Below are positions 8,572 to 16,455 of a stretch of 64,000 bases of DNA, piece by piece. Source of the DNA: Streptomyces sp. CB01580 (lineage in GTDB: Bacteria > Actinomycetota > Actinomycetes > Streptomycetales > Streptomycetaceae); contig NZ_LIXJ01000002.1 in the NCBI RefSeq assembly GCF_001905795.1, positions 124,001-188,000 of the forward strand, given 5' to 3'. Position numbers and translations under genes: made by a program. The number at the start of each line of letters is the position of its first letter. Position 1 is the first letter of the stretch. The notes below the pieces were generated by a model. That model saw only the letters and a program-made list of their open reading frames with translations. It did not search any database and had not been told where the DNA came from.

Positions 8572-9438
8572 ATGACACCTTCGGATGCGCCTCACAGCCG
8601 CTGGTCGGACCTGGACCGACCGCCCCTGAACGTCCCCGCGCTGCGCCGCGGGCTGCTGCGGCCGGGCGGCCTGTGGACCTCGCTCGACGTCGTGGAGACC
8701 ACCGGGTCCACCAACTCCGATCTGGCCGCGCGGGCGGCGTCCGGGCTCGCCGAGGGCACGGTGCTGGTCGCCGAGGAGCAGACGGCGGGCCGCGGCCGGC
8801 TCGACCGCACCTGGACGGCCCCGGCCCGTTCGGGCCTGTTCTTCTCCGTCTTCCTCGAACCCGGCGACATCCCGGTCGCACGGTGGGGGTGGCTGCCGCT
8901 GCTCACCGGCGTCGCCGTGGCCACCGGGCTGGCCCGCGCGGCGGGCGTCGACACCGCACTGAAGTGGCCCAACGACCTGCTCGTCACGGTGGCGGGCGAG
9001 GAACGCAAGACGGGCGGCATCCTCGCCGAGCGGGCCGGGGACGGCGTCGTCGTCGGCACCGGCCTCAACGTCACCCTGCGCGCCGCCGAACTGCCCGCCC
9101 CCACCGCCGGATCGCTCGCCCTGGCCGGGGCCGTCTCCACCGACCGGGAGACCCTGCTGCGGGCCGTACTGCGCTCGCTGGAGCACTGGTACGGCCGCTG
9201 GCGGGAGGCCGGCGGCGACGCGGCGGCCAGCGGGCTCCAGGAGGCGTACGCGGCGGGCTGCGCGACGCTCGGCCGGCCGGTACGTGCCGAGCTGCCCGGT
9301 GGCCGCACGCTCACCGGCGAGGCCGTGGCGATCGACGGCGACGGCCGGCTGGTCCTGTCCACGGACGAGGGCTTGCGCGAACCGCTGTCCGCGGGCGACA
9401 TCGTGCACCTGCGGGGAGCCGGGGGCGAGCTGACCTGA
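8572..9438 (+). CDS. birA: biotin--[acyl-CoA carboxylase] ligase
   Basis: A 288-residue ligase that makes biotinyl-AMP and transfers biotin to the carrier Lys of AccA2. The biotin/ATP loop GRGR is at residues 73-76, followed by LDRTW; KWPND is at 131-135; a small SH3-like C-terminal domain follows. There is no N-terminal winged helix: the protein is monofunctional and cannot be a BirA-type repressor, so the palindromes upstream need another binder. ATG lies 7 nt after a -10-like TAGTCT (8559-8564), which suggests a leaderless transcript. Confidence 0.94.
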   Translation: MTPSDAPHSRWSDLDRPPLNVPALRRGLLRPGGLWTSLDVVETTGSTNSDLAARAASGLAEGTVLVAEEQTAGRGRLDRTWTAPARSGLFFSVFLEPGDIPVARWGWLPLLTGVAVATGLARAAGVDTALKWPNDLLVTVAGEERKTGGILAERAGDGVVVGTGLNVTLRAAELPAPTAGSLALAGAVSTDRETLLRAVLRSLEHWYGRWREAGGDAAASGLQEAYAAGCATLGRPVRAELPGGRTLTGEAVAIDGDGRLVLSTDEGLREPLSAGDIVHLRGAGGELT

Positions 9439-9660
9439 CGCGCCCCGGGACGTTTCACCGGGCCCACCCGCGCACCGGGCCCCGGGACGTCCCGCACGGC
9501 CGCCCCGGCATGTCCTGGACCGGTCCGCCCGGCGACCGGGACGCTCCGCCCGGTCGGCCGCCCACCCGCGTCCGGGACGTCCCGTCCGGTCGTCGGGGGA
9601 GCTCCTGCCCGGTCGCCCCGGGGACGTCCCGCCTGGTCACCCCGCGACATCGGAGTACGG
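9439..9660. repeat. dispersed GGGACGTCCC palindromes in the birA-cya spacer
   Basis: Three copies of a 9-10 bp palindrome, GGGACGTCCC or GGGACGTCCCG, near 9483, 9577 and 9621, plus decayed versions (GGGACGTTTC, GGCATGTCCT, GGGACGCTCC) are spread over about 200 bp separated by CCGCCCGGTC-type blocks. No ORF with coding character is present in this 319-bp spacer. It looks like a slipped, decaying tandem array. Confidence 0.5.
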
Positions 9661-9757
9661 CTCACGGACGTGAGCCACGGCACACCTGCCGTAAAGTTGA
9701 GGCGATCCACCGACAGATCGGCAGGGAAGTGCGCAGGGAACGGGCAGGAGGCGGCTG

Positions 9758-10930
9758 GTGACCGTCGACGACACGACCTCCGGCGCGGGCGAGGAGCCCC
9801 CGTCGGAACCCTCGGTCCACCCGACGCCGCATCACGAAGTCGACCATACGGCGGAACCGACCGACGACCCCCTCGCGATCCGGCTGGAACAGCTCATCCT
9901 GGGCGCCGACCGCCGTTACACGCCGTTCCAGGCGGCCCGGACCGCCGGTGTCTCGATGGACCTGGCCTCCCGGTTCTGGCGGGCCATGGGCTTCGCCGAC
10001 ATCGGTCAGGCCAGGGCGCTCACCGAGGCCGACGTGCTGGCGCTGCGCCGCCTCGCCGGTCTCGTCGAGGCCGGGCTGCTCAGCGAACCGATGGCGATCC
10101 AGGTCGCCCGGTCCACCGGGCAGACCACCGCCCGGCTGGCGGAATGGCAGATCGATTCGTTCCTGGAGGGGCTGACCGAGCCGCCCGAGCCCGGCATGAC
10201 CCGTACCGAGGTCACGTACCCGCTGGTCGAACTGCTCCTCCCGGAACTGCAGGAGTTCCTGGTGTACGTGTGGCGGCGCCAGCTCGCCGCCGCCACCGGC
10301 CGGGTCGTGCAGGCGGCCGACGACGAGGAGATGGTCGACCGGCGCCTGGCCGTGGGCTTCGCCGACCTGGTCGGCTTCACCCGGCTGACCAGGCGGCTGG
10401 AGGAGGAGGAGCTCGGCGAACTGGTCGAGGCGTTCGAGACCACCGCCGCCGACCTGGTCGCCGCCCACGGCGGCCGACTCATCAAGACCCTCGGCGACGA
10501 GGTCCTCTACTGCGCCGACGACGCCGGGACCGCCGCCGAGATCGCGCTGCGCCTGATCGAGGCGATGAACCAGGACGAGGCGATGCCCGCGCTGCGCGTC
10601 GGCATCGCCTTCGGCACCGTCACCACCCGTATGGGCGATGTCTTCGGTACGACGGTGAACCTCGCCAGCCGGCTGACCTCCATAGCGCCGAAGGACGCCG
10701 TGCTGGTGGACGGCGCGTTCGCGGAGGAACTGACCCGCACCGGCGACGCCCCGGCCTCCGAGGCGCAGGCCGCCGAGCAGGCGGCGGCGGCCGAGAAGGA
10801 GCGCCAGGAGGGCCTGGAGCCGACGGCCCTGCCCACGTACCGCTACGGGCTGCAGCCCATGTGGCAGCGGCCGGTGCGTGGCCTCGGAGTCGTCGAGCCC
10901 TGGCTGCTGGCCCGCCGCGGCACGTCCTGA
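9758..10930 (+). CDS. cya: class III adenylate cyclase (soluble)
   Basis: A 390-residue cAMP-forming enzyme. Residues about 35-180 form an N-terminal helical regulatory domain of the pH-sensing/Cya_N kind; residues about 195-330 are the catalytic domain. Metal aspartates are Asp203 (FADLVGFT) and Asp247 (TLGDEVLY); the purine-contacting Lys243 and transition-state Asn301/Arg305 (VNLASR) are present, so it should be active as a homodimer. No membrane segment is seen, as in the S. coelicolor Cya. GTG start with AGGAGG 6 nt upstream. In streptomycetes cAMP affects germination and development. Confidence 0.92.
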   Translation: MTVDDTTSGAGEEPPSEPSVHPTPHHEVDHTAEPTDDPLAIRLEQLILGADRRYTPFQAARTAGVSMDLASRFWRAMGFADIGQARALTEADVLALRRLAGLVEAGLLSEPMAIQVARSTGQTTARLAEWQIDSFLEGLTEPPEPGMTRTEVTYPLVELLLPELQEFLVYVWRRQLAAATGRVVQAADDEEMVDRRLAVGFADLVGFTRLTRRLEEEELGELVEAFETTAADLVAAHGGRLIKTLGDEVLYCADDAGTAAEIALRLIEAMNQDEAMPALRVGIAFGTVTTRMGDVFGTTVNLASRLTSIAPKDAVLVDGAFAEELTRTGDAPASEAQAAEQAAAAEKERQEGLEPTALPTYRYGLQPMWQRPVRGLGVVEPWLLARRGTS

Positions 10931-11195
10931 CGCCGTCCGCGGCCCTTGCCGCACGTCCTGGAGGCCGAGCCCACTGCTTGCGGCTGCTTGTGCAGGCCCG
11001 CGGGGCGTTCCGACGCGACCCGCGTCGCCGTGGCACGTCCTGACGCCGGGCGCACCCACTGCTCGCGGCGCGGCCCGCGGGGTCCTCGGGCGGGGGTCGG
11101 TGCCCCGGCGCCTCCGTGCGGCCTCGGCCGGGCCGCTGTAGGAGCCGCCCCATAGGATCCCTCCGGTAACGCTCGTTAACCGGAGGGGTGAAGTC
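10931..11195. repeat. imperfect direct repeats after cya
   Basis: GGCACGTCCTGACGCCG occurs at 10918-10934, straddling the cya stop codon, and again at 11033-11049. A partial GCACGTCCTGGAGG lies between them, each followed by CCGCGG/CGCGG-rich blocks. The last cya codons are therefore part of the repeat. The rest of the spacer shows no gene. Confidence 0.4.
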
Positions 11196-12017
11196 ATGAC
11201 CGTCGCGTCCGTCACGTCCGAGCAACGGTTCGGGGAGTTCGTCGTCGTACGGGTCCACGAGGGGCAGGAGCACGTCGCCGAGCTGGTCCTCGACCGGCCC
11301 AGGGCCATGAACGCGGTGTCCACGGACATGGCCCGCTCGATCGCCGCCGCCTGCGCCGCGCTCGCCGCGGACCCCGCCGTCCGGGTCACCGTCCTCACCT
11401 CCAGCCACGAGCGTGCCTTCTGCGTGGGCGCCGACCTGAAGGAGCGGAACTCCTTCACCGACGCCGAACTGCTGCGCCAGCGTCCCGTCGCGCGCGCCGC
11501 CTACACCGGGGTGCTCGAACTGCCGATGCCGACGATCGCGGCGGTGCACGGCTTCGCGCTCGGCGGCGGGTTCGAGCTGGCCCTGTCCTGCGACCTGATC
11601 GTCGCCGACCGCACGGCCGTGGTCGGCCTGCCCGAGGTGTCGGTCGGCGTCATCCCGGGCGGCGGCGGCACGCAGCTGCTGCCGCGGCGGATCGGCGCGG
11701 CGCGCGCGGCCGAGCTGGTCTTCACGGCCCGGCGGGTGGAGGCGGCCGAGGCGCACGAGACCGGTCTGGTCGACGAACTGGTCGAGGCGGGCCGGGACCG
11801 CGAGGCGGCGCTCGCGCTCGCCGGGCGGATCGCCGCCAACTCCCCGGTGGGCCTGCGGGCCGCGAAGCGGGCGCTGCGGCTCGGGCACGGCCTCGATCTG
11901 CGGGCCGGCCTGGAGGTCGAGGACGCCGCGTGGCGGTCGGTGGCCTTCTCGGGCGACCGGGCCGAGGGTGTGGCCGCGTTCAACGAGAAGCGGAAGCCGA
12001 ACTGGCCCGGCGAGTGA
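11196..12017 (+). CDS. enoyl-CoA hydratase/isomerase family protein
   Basis: A 273-residue crotonase-fold protein. The CoA-binding stretch FCVGADLKER supplies the first oxyanion-hole amide and GFALGGGFELALSCDL the second. Both catalytic acids of true hydratases appear conserved, in GGFELA and LPEVSVGV, so hydration of enoyl-CoA is plausible. The C-terminal AAFNEKRKPNW is typical of the family. The ATG start has CGGAGGGG 7-8 nt upstream. It stands alone between cya and the diguanylate cyclase gene; no beta-oxidation operon is adjacent, so its specific substrate is unknown. Confidence 0.9.
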   Translation: MTVASVTSEQRFGEFVVVRVHEGQEHVAELVLDRPRAMNAVSTDMARSIAAACAALAADPAVRVTVLTSSHERAFCVGADLKERNSFTDAELLRQRPVARAAYTGVLELPMPTIAAVHGFALGGGFELALSCDLIVADRTAVVGLPEVSVGVIPGGGGTQLLPRRIGAARAAELVFTARRVEAAEAHETGLVDELVEAGRDREAALALAGRIAANSPVGLRAAKRALRLGHGLDLRAGLEVEDAAWRSVAFSGDRAEGVAAFNEKRKPNWPGE

Positions 12018-12171
12018 TGCGGGCGCGGCGAGGCGGGCGATGCCGGGCGATGCGACGGGAACGCCGCCGACGGGACGGGAGCGACGGCGACGGGGCGCGT
12101 GCGGAGCCGGGCGGCGCGGACCGGGCGGCGCCCTGAGCGGACCGGTCGAGCGGCGCCGCGCGGCGCCGAGC

Positions 12172-12265
12172 GAAGTTACGTTGAGTGTTCAAAGAGACAC
12201 GCAGTGAATATTTTCCGCGCCTCAAGCTGATCAAATCACCACAAAACTACATAAGCTGTGGTGAT
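12172..12265 (+). promoter_or_regulatory. AT-rich control region of the diguanylate cyclase gene
   Basis: A sharp fall in GC marks about 90 bp. TTACGTTGAGTGT at 12176-12188 matches the BldD-type box T-N-A-C-N-C-W-G-N-G-T-N-A at 6 of 8 fixed positions. ATCACCAC (12235-12242) and GTGGTGAT (12258-12265) form an 8-bp inverted repeat that includes the start codons; it could block initiation or bind a regulator. Confidence 0.35.
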
Positions 12266-13427
12266 GGGTGGTGAAGATGCACGGCTGCGGGCCGTGGTTG
12301 CGCTTGCGCAGGCGATGGCGGCGGCGCACACCCCTCGGGGGTCGTGGCGAGCGGCCGCGCTGGGGGCGTGCGAGGCGCTGGGCGGCACGTTCGCCGCGCT
12401 CTCCGTGTGGGAGCGCGGGGGCGGTCGGCTGCGTGTGCTGGTGAACGCGGGTGAACGGGGCGAGGGGGAGGAGGAGTTCCCCGAGGACGAGACGTACCCG
12501 GTGCACCGGTTCCCGGAGATCACCGAGTTCCTGCACGAGCGGTGGGCCGCCGGTGGCGAGCCCGACGCCTGGGTGGAGACCGCCGACGGGCCGGTGGACG
12601 GTGCGTCGGACGGGGGAGCGTCCGGGCGCGGGCGCGGCTACCGCCACCAGCGGGTGGTCGCCCTGCGCCGTCGCGGGCGCGGGTCCTGCGTGGTCGCGCC
12701 GATCGTCCTGCACGGGCGGGCCTGGGGCGAACTGTACGTGGCGCGCCCGGTGGGGGAGCCGGTGTTCGAACGGGGGGACGCGGACTTCGCCACCGTGCTG
12801 GCCGCCGTCGTCGCCGCCGGGATCTCCCAGGCCGAACGGCTCGAAGAGGTCCGCAGGCTCGCGTTCACCGATCCGCTGACCGGGCTGGCCAACCGGCGCG
12901 CGGTCGACGTGCGGCTCGACGAGGCGGTGGAGCGGCATCGCGTGGACGGTGCGGTGGTCAGCCTGGTCGTCTGCGACGTCAACGGCCTGAAGCGGGTCAA
13001 CGACACGCACGGCCATGCGGTCGGCGATCGCCTGCTGGAACGTTTCGGTTCGGTGCTGTCCCGGTGCGGCGCCATGCTGCCCGGCGCGCTCGCGGCGCGG
13101 CTCGGCGGCGATGAGTTCTGCCTGCTCGCGGTGGGCCCCGAGACGGACGAGGTGGTCCGGGTGGCCGGCGAACTCTGCGAGCGTGCGGCCGAGTTGGAAC
13201 TGGGGGACGGGGTGGCGTGCGGGATCGCCTCGACCGGCGACCCGATCGGCCCGGTGATCTCGGCGCGGCGCCTCTTCCGGCTCGCGGACGCGGCGCAGTA
13301 CCGGGCGAAGGCGGCCCGCTCCACGGGGCCGGTGGTGGCGGGGCGCGATGGCGAGGTGCTGCGGCTGGCCGACGCGCCGCCCCGGTCCCCGCACGAGCGA
13401 CGCCATCTGCGCGGCAGCCACCGCTGA
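12258..13427 (+). CDS. GAF-GGDEF diguanylate cyclase
   Basis: A 389-residue c-di-GMP synthase. A GAF-like sensor occupies roughly residues 20-200, with a 20-residue Gly/Asp-rich insertion near 110-125. The GGDEF domain follows at about 205-360 with FTDPLTGLANRRAVD, a metal-binding CDVNGLKRVND and an intact LGGDEF. The product-inhibition I-site (RxxD five residues before GGDEF) is absent, so feedback control should differ. Starts GTG 12258, GTG 12261 and ATG 12264 are in frame and none has a good ribosome site, hinting at a leaderless transcript. It resembles CdgE-type proteins of streptomycetes (from memory). c-di-GMP controls BldD and thus sporulation. Confidence 0.9.
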   Translation: MVMGGEDARLRAVVALAQAMAAAHTPRGSWRAAALGACEALGGTFAALSVWERGGGRLRVLVNAGERGEGEEEFPEDETYPVHRFPEITEFLHERWAAGGEPDAWVETADGPVDGASDGGASGRGRGYRHQRVVALRRRGRGSCVVAPIVLHGRAWGELYVARPVGEPVFERGDADFATVLAAVVAAGISQAERLEEVRRLAFTDPLTGLANRRAVDVRLDEAVERHRVDGAVVSLVVCDVNGLKRVNDTHGHAVGDRLLERFGSVLSRCGAMLPGALAARLGGDEFCLLAVGPETDEVVRVAGELCERAAELELGDGVACGIASTGDPIGPVISARRLFRLADAAQYRAKAARSTGPVVAGRDGEVLRLADAPPRSPHERRHLRGSHR

Positions 13428-13485
13428 GCGGGCGCGCCCGTGGCCCGGCGGCGGACGTGCGACCGGCCCCGGCGTACGCGCGGGC

Positions 13486-13517
13486 GGTCCATCGGTCCAT
13501 CGGTCCATCGGTCCGTG
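13486..13517. repeat. 8-bp tandem repeat GGTCCATC x4
   Basis: Three exact GGTCCATC units and one decayed unit (GGTCCGTG) lie in the spacer between the diguanylate cyclase and hutH. No gene was seen in the rest of 13428-13690. Confidence 0.7.
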
Positions 13518-13687
13518 GGCGGGGCGCGGCGGGCGCGTGAGCGGGACGCGGGTCGCATGCACGGAGTGCGGGCCGCGCGAACAGGGCAGTGGAGGCGTGA
13601 ACCGGGGCACAGGTGGTGTGAACGGGGTACAGGCGGGGCGGCGGGCCGTGTGACCGGATCGGTAAGGAGTCAACCGCACGACCACTG

Positions 13688-13716
13688 GTGACATGGCGGG
13701 ATTCAGTCCGTACGCT
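13688..13716 (+). promoter_or_regulatory. promoter giving a leaderless hutH transcript
   Basis: GTGACA (13688-13693), a 17-nt spacer and TACGCT (13711-13716) match a sigma-70-type promoter. The distance to ATG 13724 is 7 nt, so transcription would begin at the start codon itself. No ribosome site is present, which agrees. Confidence 0.65.
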
Positions 13717-13723
13717 GCTGAAT

Positions 13724-15274
13724 ATGGATATGCACACAGTCGTGGTGGGGACGTCCGGAACCACGGCCCAGGACGTCATCGCCGTGGCCCGCGACAACGC
13801 TCGCGTCGAGCTCTCCGAGGCCGCCGTGAACGCGCTCGCCGCTGCTCGCGAGGTCGTGGACGCGCTCGCCGCCAAGCCCGAGCCGGTCTACGGCGTCTCC
13901 ACCGGATTCGGGGCACTCGCCACCCGGCACATCGGCCACGAACTCCGCACACAGCTCCAGCGCAACATCGTCCGTTCGCACGCCGCCGGCATGGGCCCGC
14001 GGGTCGAGCGCGAGGTGGTCCGCGCCCTGATGTTCCTGCGCCTCAAGACGGTCGCCTCCGGGCGCACCGGGGTGCGCCCGGCGGTCGCGCAGACCATGGC
14101 CGACGTCCTCAACGCGGGCATCACCCCGGTCGTGCACGAGTACGGTTCGCTCGGCTGCTCCGGCGACCTGGCTCCGCTCTCCCACTGCGCCCTGACCCTG
14201 ATGGGCGAGGGCGACGCGGAGGGCCCCGACGGCGTCGTGCGCCCCGCGGGCGAACTGCTCGCCGCCCACGGCATCACCCCGGTGGAGCTGCATGAGAAGG
14301 AGGGGCTCGCCCTTCTCAACGGCACCGACGGCATGCTCGGCATGCTCGTCATGGCCCTCGCCGACCTGCGCAATCTCTACACCTCCGCCGACATCACCGC
14401 CGCCCTCTCCCTGGAGGCGCTGCTCGGCACGGACAAGGTCCTCGCCCCCGAACTGCACGCCATACGCCCCCACCCGGGCCAGGGCGCCAGCGCCGACAAC
14501 ATGCTGCGGGTCCTCGCCGGATCCGGCCTGACCGGCCATCACCAGGACGACGCCCCGCGAGTGCAGGACGCCTACTCGGTGCGCTGCGCACCCCAGGTCA
14601 ACGGCGCCGGGCGCGACACCCTCGCCCACGCCGCGACGGTCGCGGACCGCGAACTGGCCGCCGCCGTCGACAACCCCGTCGTCCTGCCCGACGGACGGGT
14701 GGAGTCGAACGGGAACTTCCACGGCGCGCCGGTCGCGTACGTACTCGACTTCCTGGCGATCGCCGCCGCCGACCTCGGTTCGATCTCCGAGCGCCGCACC
14801 GACCGGATGCTGGACAAGAACCGGTCGCACGGGCTGCCGCCGTTCCTCGCCGACGACGCGGGCGTGGACTCGGGCCTGATGATCGCCCAGTACACCCAGG
14901 CCGCCCTGGTCAGCGAGATGAAGCGGCTCGCCGTGCCCGCGTCGGCCGACTCGATCCCGTCCTCCGCGATGCAGGAGGACCACGTCTCCATGGGCTGGTC
15001 GGCGGCGCGCAAGCTCCGTACCGCCGTCGACAACCTCGCCCGGATCATCGCCGTCGAGCTGTACGCGGCGACGCGTGCCATCGAGCTGCGGGCCGCCGAG
15101 GGGCTCACCCCCGCCCCCGCCTCACGGGCCGCCGTCGAGGCCCTGCGCGCGGCGGGCGTCGAGGGGCCGGGGCCGGACCGCTTCCTGTCGCCGGACCTGG
15201 CCGCGGCGGACGCGTTCGTCCGCAGGGGAGCGCTGGTCACGGCGGTCGAGCCGGTCACCGGGCCGCTGGCCTGA
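13724..15274 (+). CDS. hutH: histidine ammonia-lyase
   Basis: A 516-residue enzyme turning L-histidine into urocanate and ammonia, the first step of histidine degradation. The electrophilic MIO cofactor forms from three residues after GSLG; here they are Cys145-Ser146-Gly147 rather than Ala-Ser-Gly, a variant I recall in Streptomyces histidases and still competent. Also seen are YGVSTGFG at 57-64, the LLNGTDGM stretch and NNFH-like SNGNFHGAPVA. Start ATG 13724 is chosen over the upstream in-frame GTG 13688, which lies inside the -35 box. No other hut genes are adjacent, as is usual in streptomycetes. Confidence 0.95.
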   Translation: MDMHTVVVGTSGTTAQDVIAVARDNARVELSEAAVNALAAAREVVDALAAKPEPVYGVSTGFGALATRHIGHELRTQLQRNIVRSHAAGMGPRVEREVVRALMFLRLKTVASGRTGVRPAVAQTMADVLNAGITPVVHEYGSLGCSGDLAPLSHCALTLMGEGDAEGPDGVVRPAGELLAAHGITPVELHEKEGLALLNGTDGMLGMLVMALADLRNLYTSADITAALSLEALLGTDKVLAPELHAIRPHPGQGASADNMLRVLAGSGLTGHHQDDAPRVQDAYSVRCAPQVNGAGRDTLAHAATVADRELAAAVDNPVVLPDGRVESNGNFHGAPVAYVLDFLAIAAADLGSISERRTDRMLDKNRSHGLPPFLADDAGVDSGLMIAQYTQAALVSEMKRLAVPASADSIPSSAMQEDHVSMGWSAARKLRTAVDNLARIIAVELYAATRAIELRAAEGLTPAPASRAAVEALRAAGVEGPGPDRFLSPDLAAADAFVRRGALVTAVEPVTGPLA

Positions 15275-15376
15275 GCGGACCGCGCGGGCGGGCGATCCCG
15301 GTCGGCGCCGCGGCCGTTCGAGGTCGGGAGAGGACTCTGCGCGGCTTCGGGACAGGGCCGAGTGGGCCCAGTGGGC

Positions 15377-15838
15377 TCAGAGCGACGAGGTGTCGGCACG
15401 GCGGATCGAGTAGGTGACGAAGGCCGCGCCGACGCCCAGGAACGCGGCGCCGCCGAACAGGTACGGGGTGGTGTCGACCCCGCTCCCGGTGTCGGCGAGC
15501 TCGGGGCCGGACGACGCGTTCACGGCGGTGGCCGCCCCGGGGCCGTGGGCGTCCGGGGTATCCGAGGTGCCCGGGTCGGCGGAGGCGCCAGCGGAGCCCG
15601 ACGCGACCGGGGTGAGGGAAGCGGCCGAGGCGTCGGACGCGGCCGAGACGACCGTCGGGTCCGTGCCCCGGTCCGCCGAGCCCGTGCTCCGGCCTGTCGG
15701 GCCCGTCACACTCGTCGTGGTTCCGCCCGTCCCGTCGGTCCGTTCGTCCGTCGCGTTGGCGGACGGGACGAACCACAGAGCGGCCAGCAACGTGCCCGCG
15801 GCAGTGGCGGTCAGAAGCGGGCGGCGAGCGACGGCCAC
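15377..15838 (-). CDS. secreted sortase-anchored surface protein (LADTG)
   Basis: A 153-residue protein with a signal peptide (residues 1-29, cleavage near SANA), an 80-residue low-complexity Thr/Ser/Gly/Asp stalk, then LADTG at 114-118, a hydrophobic helix at 127-144 and the basic tail SIRRADTSSL. That order is the cell-wall sorting signal; LAxTG is the motif of class E sortases, which anchor long chaplins in Streptomyces. There is no recognisable functional domain between signal and anchor, so it is either a spacer-like wall protein or a small adhesive decoration. Convergent with hutH. Confidence 0.75.
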   Translation of the reverse strand: MAVARRPLLTATAAGTLLAALWFVPSANATDERTDGTGGTTTSVTGPTGRSTGSADRGTDPTVVSAASDASAASLTPVASGSAGASADPGTSDTPDAHGPGAATAVNASSGPELADTGSGVDTTPYLFGGAAFLGVGAAFVTYSIRRADTSSL

Positions 15839-16455
15839 GGACGAACCCCCTTGTCACAGCCGTGAGTCAGGCATGCGCACCGATGCTAGTGAAACCAGCG
15901 GGTCATGGGAAAGTCGCATGTTCGTGGCCCCCCGCGCCCCGCGCACGAGCCGTTCGCTCCGGGGGTGTCACGGCGCGTCGGGCTCCGGGCGGCATGGTGT
16001 CGGAAATCACGGCCCCCGCCGCCCTCGAAGCCGCCGGGAAGGGGGTTGTGGCGGGGGAGTTGTCGGCGGCGTCCCGCACAATGGGAGAAACCTCGACGGA
16101 CACGACGACGCGAGCCGTGCCGCGGACCGGGGCCGACTCCCGGACGGCCCGGCTCCCGTGAGCGGGACGCGGATCGGCACGGGACGGGGACACGGATCGG
16201 GACCGGGGCACAAGTCCGGGACCGGAGTCGACCGGACCGTACCGGAGCGTGCTGTGTATCGGGCCCGCAACAATGGCAGGCGCCGGGGAACCACCGCCGC
16301 CCGGGACGCGTCGATCAGTGTTGTTCCCCACATCTTCAGGGGATGTGGAACGAAGGGCCCATGCCATGGGTTCTGGGTGTGTTGACGGGTCTCGCCGGTC
16401 ACCGGCGGCTCCGCTCGGGGTTTTTGGGGAATCGGCAACGATGGAGATGCGTGTG
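15839..16455. other. 617-bp divergent spacer, no gene seen
   Basis: It separates the minus-strand surface protein from the plus-strand L,D-transpeptidase. Around 16160-16240 are degenerate CGGATCGGG / GGGACCGGG repeats. At about 16323-16350 TTCCCCACATC and GATGTGGAA form an imperfect hairpin 100 nt before the transpeptidase start. Open frames across it look like high-GC noise. Confidence 0.4.

Noticed and set aside
14154-14163. Cys-Ser-Gly in place of Ala-Ser-Gly in histidine ammonia-lyase as a defect
   Set aside because: As I recall, Streptomyces histidases use this variant and still form the MIO cofactor, so it is not evidence of inactivation.
15862-16161. Open frame of 99 codons in the spacer before the L,D-transpeptidase
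   Set aside because: No ribosome site, no hydrophobic or conserved pattern, and it crosses degenerate repeats.
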